A stretch of DNA of 64,000 nt from the NCBI RefSeq assembly GCF_015832195.1, contig NC_052034.1, forward strand, positions 6,845,501 through 6,909,500. Reading direction: 5' to 3'. Positions 40,221 through 53,845 of the stretch are shown piece after piece (position 1 is the stretch's first letter; every line of letters starts with the position of its first letter). The notes beneath the pieces were generated by a model. It did not search any database, had not been told where the DNA came from, and saw only the letters and a program-made list of their open reading frames with translations. This DNA is from Motacilla alba alba (Eukaryota > Chordata > Aves > Passeriformes > Motacillidae). A program made the position numbers and the translations under genes.

Positions 40221-40850
40221 CAATCACTACAGGAAGTGAGAAGCTCCCCGAGGCTCTCCATGCTTTGCCTTCCTTGCCTGAAGCCATCACCTGGGTTTGC
40301 CAGGCTGAACATGACTGGCAGCTCATGGCAGGGTAACAGATCCTTAACTCAAATCCAGGGACAAATCCACCTTCCTGCGCAGGGTCACAGAGGGAGCAGT
40401 GACAGTGATAAATCACCTCTTATCAGCACATTTGTCACCTCTTCTCTAAAGAAGAAACACCAGTGTGGGCATAAAAAAAAAAAGGGGCAGACCCCAGAGA
40501 TACTCAGCTAATCAAATGTGAACACAGGTTTCTCCAACTTCTCTCTTTACCAACAGAAGAGAGAGTTTGGTTACAAAGGTACCCACAGCCAGGAGTGAAA
40601 GGTACATAACACTCTTGGGTTCCCATAAATAGCATCATTTTCCTACCAATACAAATTTTAGGGGTTTTTACTGTGGCACACAGGCAGGTGAGACAAAAAC
40701 AGGAACACAGCTGGTCAAGGATGCATTAGGACATCCAGCTTGGAACTCAGTGCAGATAAAATAGCACAGTGATTACAACAGAAAGAAGACAGACAAACAA
40801 AACCATCCCAAGACTTCTCTTTGCAAGCCAAAAGTCAGCAAGAACAGCCT

Positions 40851-41070
40851 CCAGAATGCAAGCAGGCTTCAGACAACGTGACGAAAGGCCTCATCATGGC
40901 TTACAGAGATTATAAATGACCCTTTATATTATACACAGATGCTAGGAAAGAAGGTTTAGGACTTTTACTGGCATGCATCCAGGATGGCAGAGAATATATT
41001 GCTGCTTATTCAAAAACAATATTCCAACCAAGCAAACAAAATGATCCAAACAGCAGCTCCTTTAGGATCT
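40851..41070 (+). pseudogene. Decayed retroelement pol fragment: RT / RNase H junction, Ty3-gypsy-like
   Basis: One plus-strand frame reads PECKQASDNVT, then GLIMAYRDYK, a TGA stop (40917-40919), PFILYTDARKEGLG, LLLACIQDGREYIAAYSKT and a NDPNSSSF stretch. That order is the conserved junction between reverse transcriptase and RNase H in Ty3/gypsy and related elements: an EC..AF helix, a PDY..PF.LYTDAS strand with the first catalytic Asp, GLG..L, QDG, IAY.S, then ND.NYS. The frame stays open after the stop to 41333, but from about 41070 I no longer recognise the domain. The in-frame stop, a shortened segment before the RDYK motif and loss of the downstream domain mark it as a dead relic. No LTRs were found. 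It sits in intron 1, antisense to COL26A1, about 630 bp from a CR1 copy. Class assignment is less certain than the identification as pol. Confidence 0.7.
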
Positions 41071-44000
41071 CATGCATGCTCATCAGCAGCATATTTAGTG
41101 TGATGTTCTGCAGCATCCCATGGAAGTGGTCCTTGCTCAGAGAGAGGAGTTTCACTTGGTCCATTTCCTCCAGCTGTTTCCAAAGAAACACCCCCTCCTC
41201 TCACACCCTATTTAATTCTTGGAAGACTTTCACAGACAACAGAGGATCTGCAGATCATGGCCTGCAAGCTGCTGATTTAGACAGTTTCCTTCTGGGGCTA
41301 CAGACCCAGATATCACGTCTTGATCCCAGCTGACAAAATGTTTTTCAAGAGGGAATAGGGGTGTTGATGCCAGCAGCTATCTAATCACATTCACTGTGTA
41401 GGTTCAGGATGTTACTGTGGACCCTTCAGGCTAAATGGAACAACAAAATCAATAGCTTGCTTCCATTTGGAGATAGTCTGCAAATTCCTGCTTGGAGCTT
41501 GAACAGACCCCTCCCTCAGCAGATGCTGAGAGGGGCCTACCCTCTGCTGACTCAGCAAAAGCAGTGATGGCTTTGGGCACCTGGACACTGGAGGACACAA
41601 GAAATCCTCACCTTCCAGAGTGCATGGGGAACAGCCTGAGAGGCTCTCACAGGGCACCCAGGCTTACTCAGAAAGCTGGAGGTGCAGTTTGCTTCCATAG
41701 GCAGACACCAGACAAAGCCATACCTGAACCTCACTGACTTTCTGGACCTCCTGCACCCCTCAACAAAAGCTTATTTGGACTCATAGTTCACCCCTGGAGA
41801 TTCTGGACGTTTTTACAGCCTGTCATCCAACAGTGAGAGAGAAAAGGGATTGCAGAAAGTAGAGAAGTGTAAGGTAACATACAACCCAGCTAAAACACTG
41901 TAGGTTCCAGAAGAGCCACACGCTCACATATCAAAGCTTAGTTCTGGATAGCATAGTTAGAGCAATCACTTTATGGATGGGAAGACACTGACAGGAAACT
42001 TCATCTTCCCTCCCTTCTCAGCACTGGGATTTGCACAGTGTTCCCTAAGCTCACAGGGTGCATAAGGGATCTATCCATCCATCAGAGCACTCACTCCACA
42101 ACACACAGAGCCATCCCCAAAAGCAGTGTTTGCTTCCTTCCTAGTCCAAACTGCTCACTTTTTCCAAGCTTCTCTTCATCCTGGGGGTCCCTGGAGGACG
42201 TTCCAGGTGGTTCACTAGAGAAAACCTGTTAGCTGGCTCTTAGTGCCCCATTTCACTGGAGAAGGGATCACAAAGTGAGCAGTGTCAGAGCCACTGGGCT
42301 GAACTGATCAGGACCCAGCAAAGGCGGGTGAGTCGATTGTGCAGCTCAGGAATGGAAGTGGCTGCATTCCTGCCTAATCACCTCTTTCAGAGGGGTGACA
42401 GTTCAGCACCACACACAAACCCAGGGCTGCCTGCCCTGCTAGGGACAGACCTACAGCAGGCACCACCTCCCCCACAGGAGCTGTGGGCTGATGCTCTCAC
42501 TGGACTGAAGGACACGGCTCCGGCTCTCAAAATCCGTGGTCTCCCAGCACACCATGCTCCCACCAGCTCAGAACTGCTTCCAGCAGATACAATCCTCCCA
42601 GCTGGGCTCTGCACAAAGCCATCTGTAGAGCTGAGCGAAATGGAGATTTGGTGTGGGCTTGGTAAAGAGTTAACTGGACAAGCCAGAAGGAAGAGAAATC
42701 TTTCTGAGAGTGGGAGAACACTTAATATGCAGGATAGTTTCATCAGCACCTGTTCATATGTCTGGGCACAAACTGACCCTCCTCACTCTCAATAAATATC
42801 ACAGAAGTCTCTCAGGAAGGTTGGCATTTCTGATGCTTGTGATTTCCCCTAAAGCTTTGTCCTGTGTAAACAACTGCACTGAATTATCTTTTTGTTTCCA
42901 TAAGGATAACACACTGTGTGTTATACTTAGCAGAGATCAACATTTAGGGCACAGAAAACAGTAGGAGTGTTTTGATAACTAGGTAGATTTCCCCAAGTTT
43001 CCTCATAACATTTTTCACTGGAGCTATCAATTTCCCTGCAATCCTAGTGAGGAATTTCAATAAAATCAGAAGGTCACTGACTTTCACTGGGAAAAAGTTG
43101 CTGTTCTGACTCAATGAAAGCAAACTGTGCCCTTTTCTCTGTGTAAATAGTACAGCATCCCATTTGCTCTGCTAGAACAGCAACCCATACACTTTGTGCT
43201 GGAGCCCAGCATTAGGAGGGGTTAGTTATTTATATATTCCCTCGAGGCCAGGAGCAGAAGTTGCCCTTTACATGCCAAGAAATCCAAATTCAAAGGCTGC
43301 CAGGCTCTCTGGGGTATCTCTTCCTGAACCATCCACTTCTATAAAACTACATTATTCCTTTCTTATTCATAAATACACCCATCCCTGAATGTGCTTTCAT
43401 TCTCATCAGGATCAAGTTTACCAGCTAATTCAGTTGGCTGGGACCAGGTTGCTCTTTACTGCTGTGACCTGGCTAAAGAGGAAACTATCCCATCACATGT
43501 TACTGGAAAGCTCAGATAAAAGCCAAGTTGGGCTTAAGTTTCCCCTGTTCTTGGCTGTATTCATGCTCTCCCCAGGTAACTAGGTTTTAGGATCAAGGCT
43601 GTCATCCAGCTCGTTGTCCAGCTACAAAATTCAATTGTAACCAGCAGTCTCCACACTATTGGAATGTTCAGTGTTGATGGATTGATTCAGGATTGCCTGT
43701 AGATAGATGGACCTTTGCTAAGGAATCCATGAAAGACCACCTGGCAGGGGTGAGGGGCTGGCTGTACACAAGCTTATCATGGCATGGTTCAGGTCAAAGC
43801 AGATTCTGCTCCTCCATTACAAAGTTTTAAGAGGCCTGCAAGTCAGAAGCCACGACAAGCCACAGTAATCTTGTTGTCAATATTGATGTTTTACGCATGC
43901 CTTACTCCCACTAAGCACTTCATAGTCACTAATAGAGGTTACCCTGACTCCTGCAAAAAAAGGGAGAAAAATCTCTGTAACAGCCCATTCATTTTGGGAA

Positions 44001-47000
44001 AGGAATAAAACTGGAAGGCTGCTGGTGTTTCTGAAGCCAGACAGCAGCAGCCATTTGAAGCAGCAGAGAGCCAGAGGCACGAACAAGAATAAGACAAGTT
44101 CCAGGTCTCCCACTCCGCTCTCTTGGTCAGACAAAGATTGGAAGGAACTCCAACCTCTCTGCACACACCACCACTCCACCCCCACAATAAGAGTCTGAAC
44201 AAAGTGGCCATAAAAATAAGTTCTGGCTAGTAGAGTAAGATGGGACAATTTATCTAGGAACCTCCCAATAGCATAACCCTTCCCCAGGGGGGCAATACGT
44301 TCTGTGCTTTGTGCACTTCAAATACTCACTTGCCAGTAACAGCCTTAAGTTTTCCCACACAAAGTGTATTATCAGAGCCTGCTGAGGGACTTTAGTCCTA
44401 GAGGAATCTTCACCTGAAGAGGAAAACACAGTTCAGTCTGCACAACAGCTTCAGTCTTCAGCAAGTTCTGCAGCCACGCACATTTAACTGTGCTTTCCTT
44501 GCTTTGTTTTATGCAGGGATGACCCTCCACAAACCACTGCCCTGAGGGATGGTTTGGAAAACCATAGGAAAACTGCACAAGATTTTACATTATCCTCCTG
44601 TAGCCACTGAAATTACAGGGGCTAAGGGAAAACCTCTCCCTATTGGAATTATTAAACACCTAGAAGCAGCATAGCTAAATACCAAGGCACATGTGTGCAA
44701 CTCTTCTTCAGAGACAAGGAAGGATCCAGCTCCCAGAGCCACATTCAGCTCCTTCAGCCATGAGAACATTCCTCTTCTCTTCTAACTTTCAAACTCATTC
44801 ACTAGGCACTGCCAGCTGCTGCAGCTACTGCAGGAGCAGTCTGGAGATAAGAACACTCACCTGTTACACACCCTTGGTCCACTTGTAGAGCATCAGCACT
44901 GATATTAATGAAGGATAGAATAGAGGGAGATGAAGAGTCAAGTGTTGATCAGGCAGGGAGTATCAGAAACAAATTGATCACATTCAAAACATGCCCCTCT
45001 GAGCCTACATACCTGTTTGTGTGTGTCCAAGGGCAGAGGGCACAAGGAATATTCCTCCAGCATAAAGTCCCTCTATTCATACCCAGTACCTATCTCCTCT
45101 CAGTTTGCCAGTGCCATGTTCCAACTGAATCAAACCATAAATATGGTTGACCTGAAGCATAATTACCTTCAGCAGTGAAATGAAAGAAGTTAGTCCATGA
45201 CTGAGTGCTCGGAAATAAAAGGGGGCTTCACCCCTTTGAAGTTCTTTGCTTTTACAGACATTCTTTTACACACTGCAATGTTTTGCTGCTCCCTCCCATG
45301 AGCTTATCACAATCGATGAGAAGACAGTAGTTTCCAGTGTTCACAGAGGGAGGAAAGAGGAAATGTACAAAAATATCCATGGAATCTTTGTTAAATTAGA
45401 CTGACTTGATGGAATTTGGCATTTGATATCCATGCAGCGTGGAAATCATGCACAATTACAACCAAGTATGTCATTTTTGCAACATTAAAAGCTGCTTGAA
45501 TTAGAGCCTTTCAAAAGAAGAACCTGAGTCTAAACATTTTTGCACAGCTGGATAACATGGTTGTAGATAGGTCTAACACCTCCATACTGTGAATACATCC
45601 ATAGAACTGGTTTGTTCACTCCTAAAAAGCCTGACCTTGAAAGGAGGGGTGGGATCACAGGGAAAAAATCCTTAAGACCTTGATTGAAAGTAGAGAGCTG
45701 GGATTTGGCAGTAGGGGTTTGGCAGACCAACTATTTGTCTGAAACAGATCCTTGTGGTCAAAGTCTACATTTGGTACTTGTCTGTGTCCTCTGATGGTCT
45801 GATCTAGAACTGGTTGAGGACAGTTACCCTGATCCTCATTATGAGCACCAGACTAACTTTGATAAAAGTCAGTATATCTGAGTTTACAAAAATTCATTCA
45901 GAATTAAACTCTAAATTTGATTTAGCAAGAAGTAGAATGTGAATTTTAAGTAGAAGAACAGGGTACTGACACACACCTGGAGCTTGTCTCCAAAACCTTT
46001 GCAGAAAAGAAAACATTAAGAAAAGCAGTATAAGGAGTCACTGACCCTGTCAGAACATCCTGTGCTTTACTACTGCTCCTGTTGTGGCTACAACTGCTCC
46101 TCCATCATCCACAAAGGCAGTGCCCATGGCTGTCTTTAATTCCCCTTGTAACAAAACACTTTGCACAACTCAGTCCTCCAAAAGGGACAAATCAGGCTCC
46201 TGCTGGTTTCAGCATCTCCTTAAATCCCACCCTTTGCCCTACAAAGCCTGTATCTGCATCACCAGCCAATCTGCAGGGATTGGACAGGGCCTACTCCCAA
46301 ATCTGTTTTGTTTTTATGCTTATAGAGCTCTGTACAGACAACAGAGCATCTTTGTGCCTCCCATTCAGCCCTCCGGTGCCAAACTCCCAGCACTTACCAG
46401 CAGCAATGAATGCCACATGCATGACAGGAACACAGGCACTTGGCCCAAATGAAGCAGTGTTTTTCATTACATTATACTGGCACCAAAAACCACAAACTAC
46501 AGCAAGAACAAAAGGCAATGTCAAAAGGACAGTGTTGAGTGTATAAAAAAAAAATAAGATGGCATGATCAAGCTTCCTACTATTGCATGATGTTAATCTG
46601 CTCATGTAACATGCATGTTTTGGGCTTTTCCTGGAGCTGAACAGTTGGGATATTGCTGCACTGGAGAAGGTACATCCTTTTGATAGCTAGAAACAAACAC
46701 AAAGAAAAACATGTATTGAAAGAGATCCCACAGACAGCACATTGCTTTCTCTTTAGGGCAATAGAGTTGTGTTTTCCTTATGTTTTCAACTGTCAGAGCA
46801 GTGAGCCCCAAAAGGTGTCAAAAATCAGATTAAAGTATCAGCTTCAGATTCACAGGTTGCGACTGGAAATACCTGCATAGCTGTGTGAGGTAAACTGAAC
46901 CCACAACTCTTCCAGCAGCACCTCTTCCACCTGCCCACTTCTCATTTCCTGTGGCACATTACAATTTCTTCAGTCTAGGTCTTCAATTTGGTCAGCAATT

Positions 47001-50000
47001 TGTAAAGGAATTTGTGGGCTCTGGTGTACAAGGGACTACACAGCAGACATTTCTAAGTAGTGACCTACCATGTGGTTGTCCATCCCTGTAGGGAACAGGA
47101 TCTCATGAGCCAAAGGCACCTCTTCCAGAGTGAAGCTGCAGCAGCTGTGCAGGCTCAGCTGCACTGCACAGCACTCCTGGTTCAGGTGACTGCCAAAGAG
47201 CCAGACATGACACCAACCCCACTGAAACCACCAAGGGAACAGCCTTTCCTCAAGTGCAAGAAAACCCTACAGTTTTCTGATGTTTCCTCTGCTGGAGGAG
47301 GTGATTAGAAACAACAGGCCAGTCTAGACAAATCCATCTTCTTATTTTGCTTGAAGACCAACAATTTCTCTTCTTCCTTTTATATATCTCGCATTAGCCA
47401 CTTGCGTTCAGTGAGGCAGCTGAAGATCAGGTACCTGTGAGCCAGCATTTGCACCAGGCCTGAGACAAGACTCCTGCTGGTGCTCCAGGAAGATTTTTTT
47501 TGGGGACAGCTGTACCCCATGAACATGTCAGCACCTCAAGAGCAAAGCACTTTTCTCCAGTAACTGCTCTACCAATGTGCCAGGTCATCTGAACACCAGT
47601 CTGTGCCCTGTGCAGTACATAAATTAGGCTGTTACCCCCAGCCCAGCTCAAAGATTCCCAGGATGAGCCACATAAGACCCAGCTCAGTCAAAACAAAGCC
47701 TTGGAAAACTTTTCTGCCTGGGTATTCAAAGTGTTAATCAGCCCGAAAAACAAACCCCAAAGTCTGTGTGTTAATTTGCTATTTAAATTGAAAACTTTTT
47801 ATTCCATGTCTGCCATGTCTGGCACAAGGCTGTCCTGGGCGTTACTACAATAAAAAATAATTTGGAAAATAATCCTATTGTTCCAGTCACACCCATGGGA
47901 GTTTCATGTGTAGGGAAGTAGGAACATCAGAACTGAGATCTGTCCTGTCATCAGAGAGCTGAGTTTGCCCTTTACAACAGTCAGTTTTTATCCAAGGGCA
48001 TATTGAGAGCAGGATCAGAAGCTGAGCTAAGGCAGGAGGATGTATCAATGGCTTTATGGTTAATAAATTCCAACTTGCACAGGCTAAAAAACTCTTAAAA
48101 ACCACTATTAGTGTAGCAATAACCTTTACAAACACATGTTCACATCCATGGGTGTTAGTTTATCACATCTTTCTCTTCCTTGCCTCCCTCTCAAGCCAGT
48201 CCTTCCCAGAGCCCATGTAAATGAAGTGAATTGCTCTAGAACACCTCCTGGTTGCCAATGACCAGCCCTTCCAAAGAGCCTCCTCTGCACTAAGTAGAGG
48301 CCTCATTGAAACCTCTCTACAACTATGGCATGGCTGGGATGAGGCAGCTCCAGGCACAACAATCTGCTGTACCAGCAGCCTCCTTTTCACCTTCCTCCAG
48401 ACTCCCATTCTTACACTCTCCTGACTGCACCCATCCAATGCCATAAAAAATTACCCCACAGGCTTTGCTGTAGCTCAGCTCCTTGCACACAGAAGTCCCA
48501 AACCCCTGCTGGTGAGCACCCAGTGCTGCCTCACCAAGTTCCAAACTCACTCTTCAGCAGATGGTGTGTTTTAATCACACAGAACCCACTACACTTTGAT
48601 ATCTGTCTCCAGACAGACTGTAAAGAGACAGCAAGAAACTAAGTGCTCTACCTAACTATTTCCAATGTAAAAGGTTTGTTCTGCTTTTAACACAGCTTCC
48701 TAAGCTTTCACTGGTTCTGGAAGCAGTCACCATCCCTCATTTCTAGCCAAGGACAATTATTTGTATTCTCCTTTTAAACCCTGCTGTAACCCAGTTTGTT
48801 CATTAGAAATAAAAAAAGCTTAAAAAAAAGAAAGCCTTTCTCTTGTGAACGGAAACACTAACACCTTTCTCTGTTATTAAAAAATTCTTGAGCAATCTAC
48901 AAAACTGCTTTAGTGCCTCAGTGCTTCGGAAGCCTCTGTTTGGAAGGGAGGAGATCTACATTTCAGTATCCAGGTGGAAATGGGTTTGATTTGGCCAAGT
49001 AATAACAGCTGAAAAAAAAAAAAATCCTCCATAGCCTGTGCATGCACTGTAGATTCCTTAGGAATGATAACACTGCCTTGAAACATTCCCGAGGAGACAC
49101 GTGGGAAACCGGATGGGGAGAAAGCAGCACTGAGCAAGAGAGGGGACAGCAGGAGGTCTGAAGGAGACACAGGCATTTGGTCAGAAAAATTCCTGCCCAG
49201 TTCTGTGCAGAATTGTACAGCAAACTCCACCAGATGGAGGTTTGCAGGGTTTCTTTGGTGGTGGTTTAAGTTAGAAGTTTCCTGCCAATGCAAAAGGACA
49301 GGGCAACCTAACTGCACCACCATGGCAAAGTGCAAAACTCCACAACTTAAAGCATTTTAACCACAAATTGGTGAAAATGCCACCTGATGCCCACAAGTGA
49401 ACCAAACTCCTAAAGCAAATGTTTCACAGGCATCCTTCATCCTTCTGCTGGGAATGGGAATGCCTGGAGTTACTGGTGAGAGGGTCTTGGCCTATGTGTG
49501 CAAAGGAGAGGCTGACACTAAATACATTAAACACACAATACTGACAAGAGCTTGGGGCAAATTCAAGGCAAAACCATTAAAGAGAGATTAACTTTTTTTT
49601 TCCTCTTCTCCTATTTACACACATTTCTTCCATCAGAGAATGAAGAGTGACACAAATAGCATGCAAGATAAAAGTTTGATTTAAAACAAGCAGTTATGAC
49701 CTGAATTTTATTAATGGGTGACAGTTCTTCTGTATTTCTGGTACCTTTTACATGGTTTGGGAACATCTTAATGTTGTTTTACTGGCTGAGGTCAAACCAG
49801 CAAACCTGAGAGTGACACACAGCAACAACTTGTGTTTATTACTCACTCAGCATGTACACAAACATCCTTCACACACAACAGCTCCATCTTGTTTGTGGTT
49901 TTTCCTCCCTCATACAAACATACATGAGAGTTTTCCTCTACACCTTTCACTACATTGGAGAAATCTTTCCATGCATTGTCGCTGCAAAGGATAGTGCCAG

Positions 50001-51889
50001 GCTGAGCCACCCTGGAAGCAAAGCCAGCAGGTGCCATTGCCACAACACTTGCTTGAGCCATTTCTAAGCAGGTATAGAGGGATATATGGACACTGCAGTG
50101 CTGAATATCACAATAAATGGCTGTGGCAGACTCACATCACAGCAGAAAAAAGATGGTTTGATTTTCACTAGAAACCACTCTCATTCACAAATCAAGAAGT
50201 TTGGTACAACCTCAGAGCACAGAGTGACAGAACAACTCTTGAACTGGTTCCCCTTGCTGGAGGTATGTCCATGGGAACAGCCAGCTCACCTATCCAGCTG
50301 TTACTGGCAACACTTGAGCCACAAGCCCGTGGGAAGTGAGTGATTCCAGTCAAATGCTAGTGTGGGGTTTGGTGTTCGTCCTTGTGGTGGTGTTTTTTGG
50401 CTGGTTGGTAAAAAAATCCAACCAAACAGCAACAAAAAAAACCCCCAAACCACTCCCACACATGGAGGTGCCCTGCAAAGCCAACCTTGCTTCCACAGGA
50501 ATGCTGAGATCCAATCCATCACCCAGACACAGGCAGCACAAGATGACTCCCAGGCTCAGCCAGGACACCAGCTGAAATGTCCAGCACAAATCAACCCAGT
50601 TTCTAACTGCATTCAAGTCAAGAGACAAGCTGGGATGATTCCTATAATTTCCATATTCCCACTTTTCTCCTCTGTCTTCCCAGCCACTGTACAGATACAC
50701 AGCTTCACCCTAACCTTCCTAAAACTTATGCAGCAACTTCTCCAAATGGTACCTGGGAGCTGAAAGTTTACCTTCAGCAAAATTCCAGTCATTTGCAGAA
50801 GCTACTTTGAAAACCTTCTAGTTCAGACGCCAAGAACCACTTGGCAAGGCCTGACAGACATAATTAGAGAGCTTGATTGTTTCAAAGGACATTACCCAAG
50901 AAAATTAGTATGTTGCTGTGGTTCTTGAAATAAATTTACAATGGGTTTGGTTGCAGAGGTCTTGCAAGGGTTTTAGCAGACTTTTAATTACAGTATCGGG
51001 CCTCAAGTATTTTTCTAGTGCTTGGCAATATGAGATCCTATTATTTCTGCTTGCAATGCACACTCATTCAAAGCTTATCCACAGGCTGACAGCCTAAGAA
51101 TTCCTACCACTCTGTAATCCAAAATTTTTGTATCATTTGTGATATACATTAGTGACTTCCAGTAACAGCTGCCCCAGAGACAGCATTTTACTGTGTGATA
51201 GTTTAAACCCTTTGGCTCGGTGTTGTATCCTGAAATACACTGCAGGGAGGCTGTAGCTTTTGCTGCAGGTTATGCTGATTTACAGCAGCATTAAGCCAAG
51301 TACTGTAACATCCTACAAAGCCAATTTGCCTTTTTGCTCTCTGCTGTACTGCAGATGGGAACAGGGGAAGTTTGCAGCATCACAGCCTGGAGGTGCCTTT
51401 GCTCCAAGGCTGGTGCTTTCGGGTCACACCCATTGCCACAGGCATTTGTGCCCTGAGCACAAAGCAGCTGCTTATAAAGGTATGTCCCACAGCCAGGCTC
51501 CCAAAAACCACCCTGGGGACAGGAAAGCCCCTCAGCCTGTGCCATCACCAGCCCTCTGCTACTGGTCAGTCCAGCCTGCCCTGCTCAGCACCCCCCTCTC
51601 CCACCCCTCAGCATCCCCTTCAAATCCTTCTCTGCAGAGCTCAGGCAAAGACTTACCCCCAAAGACCAATTTCAGTCATTCAGTCTCAGAGAGGTGCAGT
51701 AAACAGGGAGCACAATGACCTCTATTCTGTAAGAGTGGAAGTTTATACAAGAGCCAAGTATTATCATTCATAGATTTATTATAAACTTCAGCATAAATTC
51801 ATATACAGTACTTTGGATTTTGTAGCTTTCCCTCTAAGATATAACCACACCCTTGTGAAATACTCCCTAGAGCCTTCCTTTACATGAAG

Positions 51890-51975
51890 GGAAGTATTAC
51901 TATTCCCATTTTATTTAGGGGAAAGAAAAGAGAGAACTTGCAAGTCTCAGTTCCCAGACTCTGTGCTGCTCTATA
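51890..51975 (+). mobile_element. Possible MIR-like relic
   Basis: GTATTACTATTCCCATTTTA, then a degraded purine stretch, GAGAACTTGCAAG and CCCAGACTCTGTGCTGCTC echo the MIR sequence around ATTATCCCCATTTTACAGAT and its downstream ACTTGCCC and CTGTGCT blocks. Weaker than the other two copies. Confidence 0.4.
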
Positions 51976-53764
51976 GAATATATATTGAGCATTTAAGGAA
52001 ACAGTCTTTGTCTTGGGAAAGAGGGTGGAAAACAAAGCCTTATGAATAAGCCAGCTAATAATTAAAAGCAACTAAATCCAGATCACTTTAAGCTGCACAT
52101 GAGAATCTGAACTTCTCAGATGCTGAATTCCTCTGCCGACCAGAAAAGCCAGGGTCACTTGCCCAGCTGGTCACTATTGTTCTGTCCAATAAAGTTCTGG
52201 CAGGAATGCATGTTTAACAAAATACAGAGATTAGGCATAGCAAAGAATGCAGCTCCCCCCTCAGTGTTTAGGTTAGCAGGGTTTGCCATGTTGAAATACT
52301 GAAGCTTAAGCATATCAGATTTTCTCTGTCCTGTACTGCTGGTGCCAGTGACAGACACAAGCTGACAGCTCAGTTCTTAGGGGCACTGCCATTTTAGCTC
52401 TAAGTTTATTAAAAGCTGCATTAAAAGTTCACCTCAAATCTGCAGTGACCACTGATTAAATCAGTGTTTTCTTGGATATGTAGAATCACGACTGAGAAAA
52501 GCTCTCTGTACCTCCCCACATGCCAGAAACTTTCGAAGGGCAATTTAAATCAAGCCACAGACTCAAGGGACCAGATTTTGAGAATCTTGCAACAAGGTAG
52601 CTCATCTTCAAGTGTTTTAGGATCGCCTAAATTTCCAAAAGGAAACTTAGCACCAGTGACTAAATACAGCATCAGAATGGCAACGACCTTCCTAACATCT
52701 GCCATAGCCTGGTTCTGTCTAGCTCTCTGTCAAGAGCTCTTTAGCTCAATTTACAACAAGGGACAACACAAGACTAGAGCAGGACACGAATGTCACAAGA
52801 ACAAGTCACACAGATGATGTGACAGAGAGCATCAGAGATCTTGCAGGAACACAGCTTTTACTAAGCCTATGCACAAAGCAGCTCTGATACCTCAAATGGG
52901 CCAAGAATTTCTCAGCTCAAAGTAGAATAATATTAAATGGACAGATATTTGAGACTTGTAAGTAGATTTGCAATGGATATAGTCCTTGGAGAAGTGCATA
53001 CAAGGAGGTTATAAATAGCCTGGATTTACCTCAAAGTTAGTGGGTTATATTCAGAGATACCAAGGATTCCTAAGTTCCCCCACAGGGGTACAGTAGCTCA
53101 TGCTGGGTGAAGTTGTGGTTCATAGGTAGGAAGCATCTAAGATCCTGTTACCATGGCAGTCTCTTCTCTCCTTCTCCCTCCACAGAAAGCTGAAATATAA
53201 TTTTCCATCAGAGGCACACAGGAAATCTGGAACAGGTACAGCTGAGATCCAGACCTGCTGACAGGCAGAGCTAGGTGTTTCTTCCAGGAGAGCCTTTTTG
53301 ACTCATCCTAGCACAGCAACAGAAACATTATTTTAGCTGGTATTGCTTTCACTGTCACCGAAAATGCAAACAACTCAACATTTGAACAAGATACAGTGAT
53401 GAGACAAGCAGCCAGACAGCCAACATTGAGCAGGGTTGCAGAAACCAGACAGGTTCTGGGGAAGCACAAGACAGAATCAGGCAAGAAGAAAGCCAGGAAG
53501 CCAAGCAACCCGAGGCAGGCACAAGAGAAGTGGCATCAGATGAAAAAGTCTTTTTCTTTAGGGAAAACACGGGCAGAATCTCCCTCGGGTTGAAGTGTTA
53601 AATTCATGTGGGGAGAGCTGTCACCCATTGCTGCCTCAAACGGGGATTTGAAAAAGCTCCCTGTGATCTGCTGTGTTTACAGCAATAATGAGAGCCCAGA
53701 GGAAGGGGTTAGAAACATCTGAGTTTAATAAGGGCTAAGCAGCACACAGCAAAAAAGAAATGTC

Positions 53765-53845
53765 TGCCCTTCCGTTCAGGGCTACCACACCCCAGCAAGC
53801 ACCGCCACCGCAGGCCAACGGGAGCCCGGCGTGGAGACGTTATGT
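53765..53845. promoter_or_regulatory. Short CpG-rich patch in intron 1
   Basis: CpG dinucleotides cluster here (CACCGCCACCGCAGG, AACGGGAGCCCGGCGTGG, GACGTTATG) in an otherwise CpG-depleted intron. Too short for a standard CpG island. It could be an internal regulatory element or chance. Confidence 0.3.

Noticed and set aside
39800..40416. Open frames of about 180 codons on both strands
   Set aside because: They cover the CR1 3' UTR copy, which is noncoding; no CR1 ORF2 motif is present.
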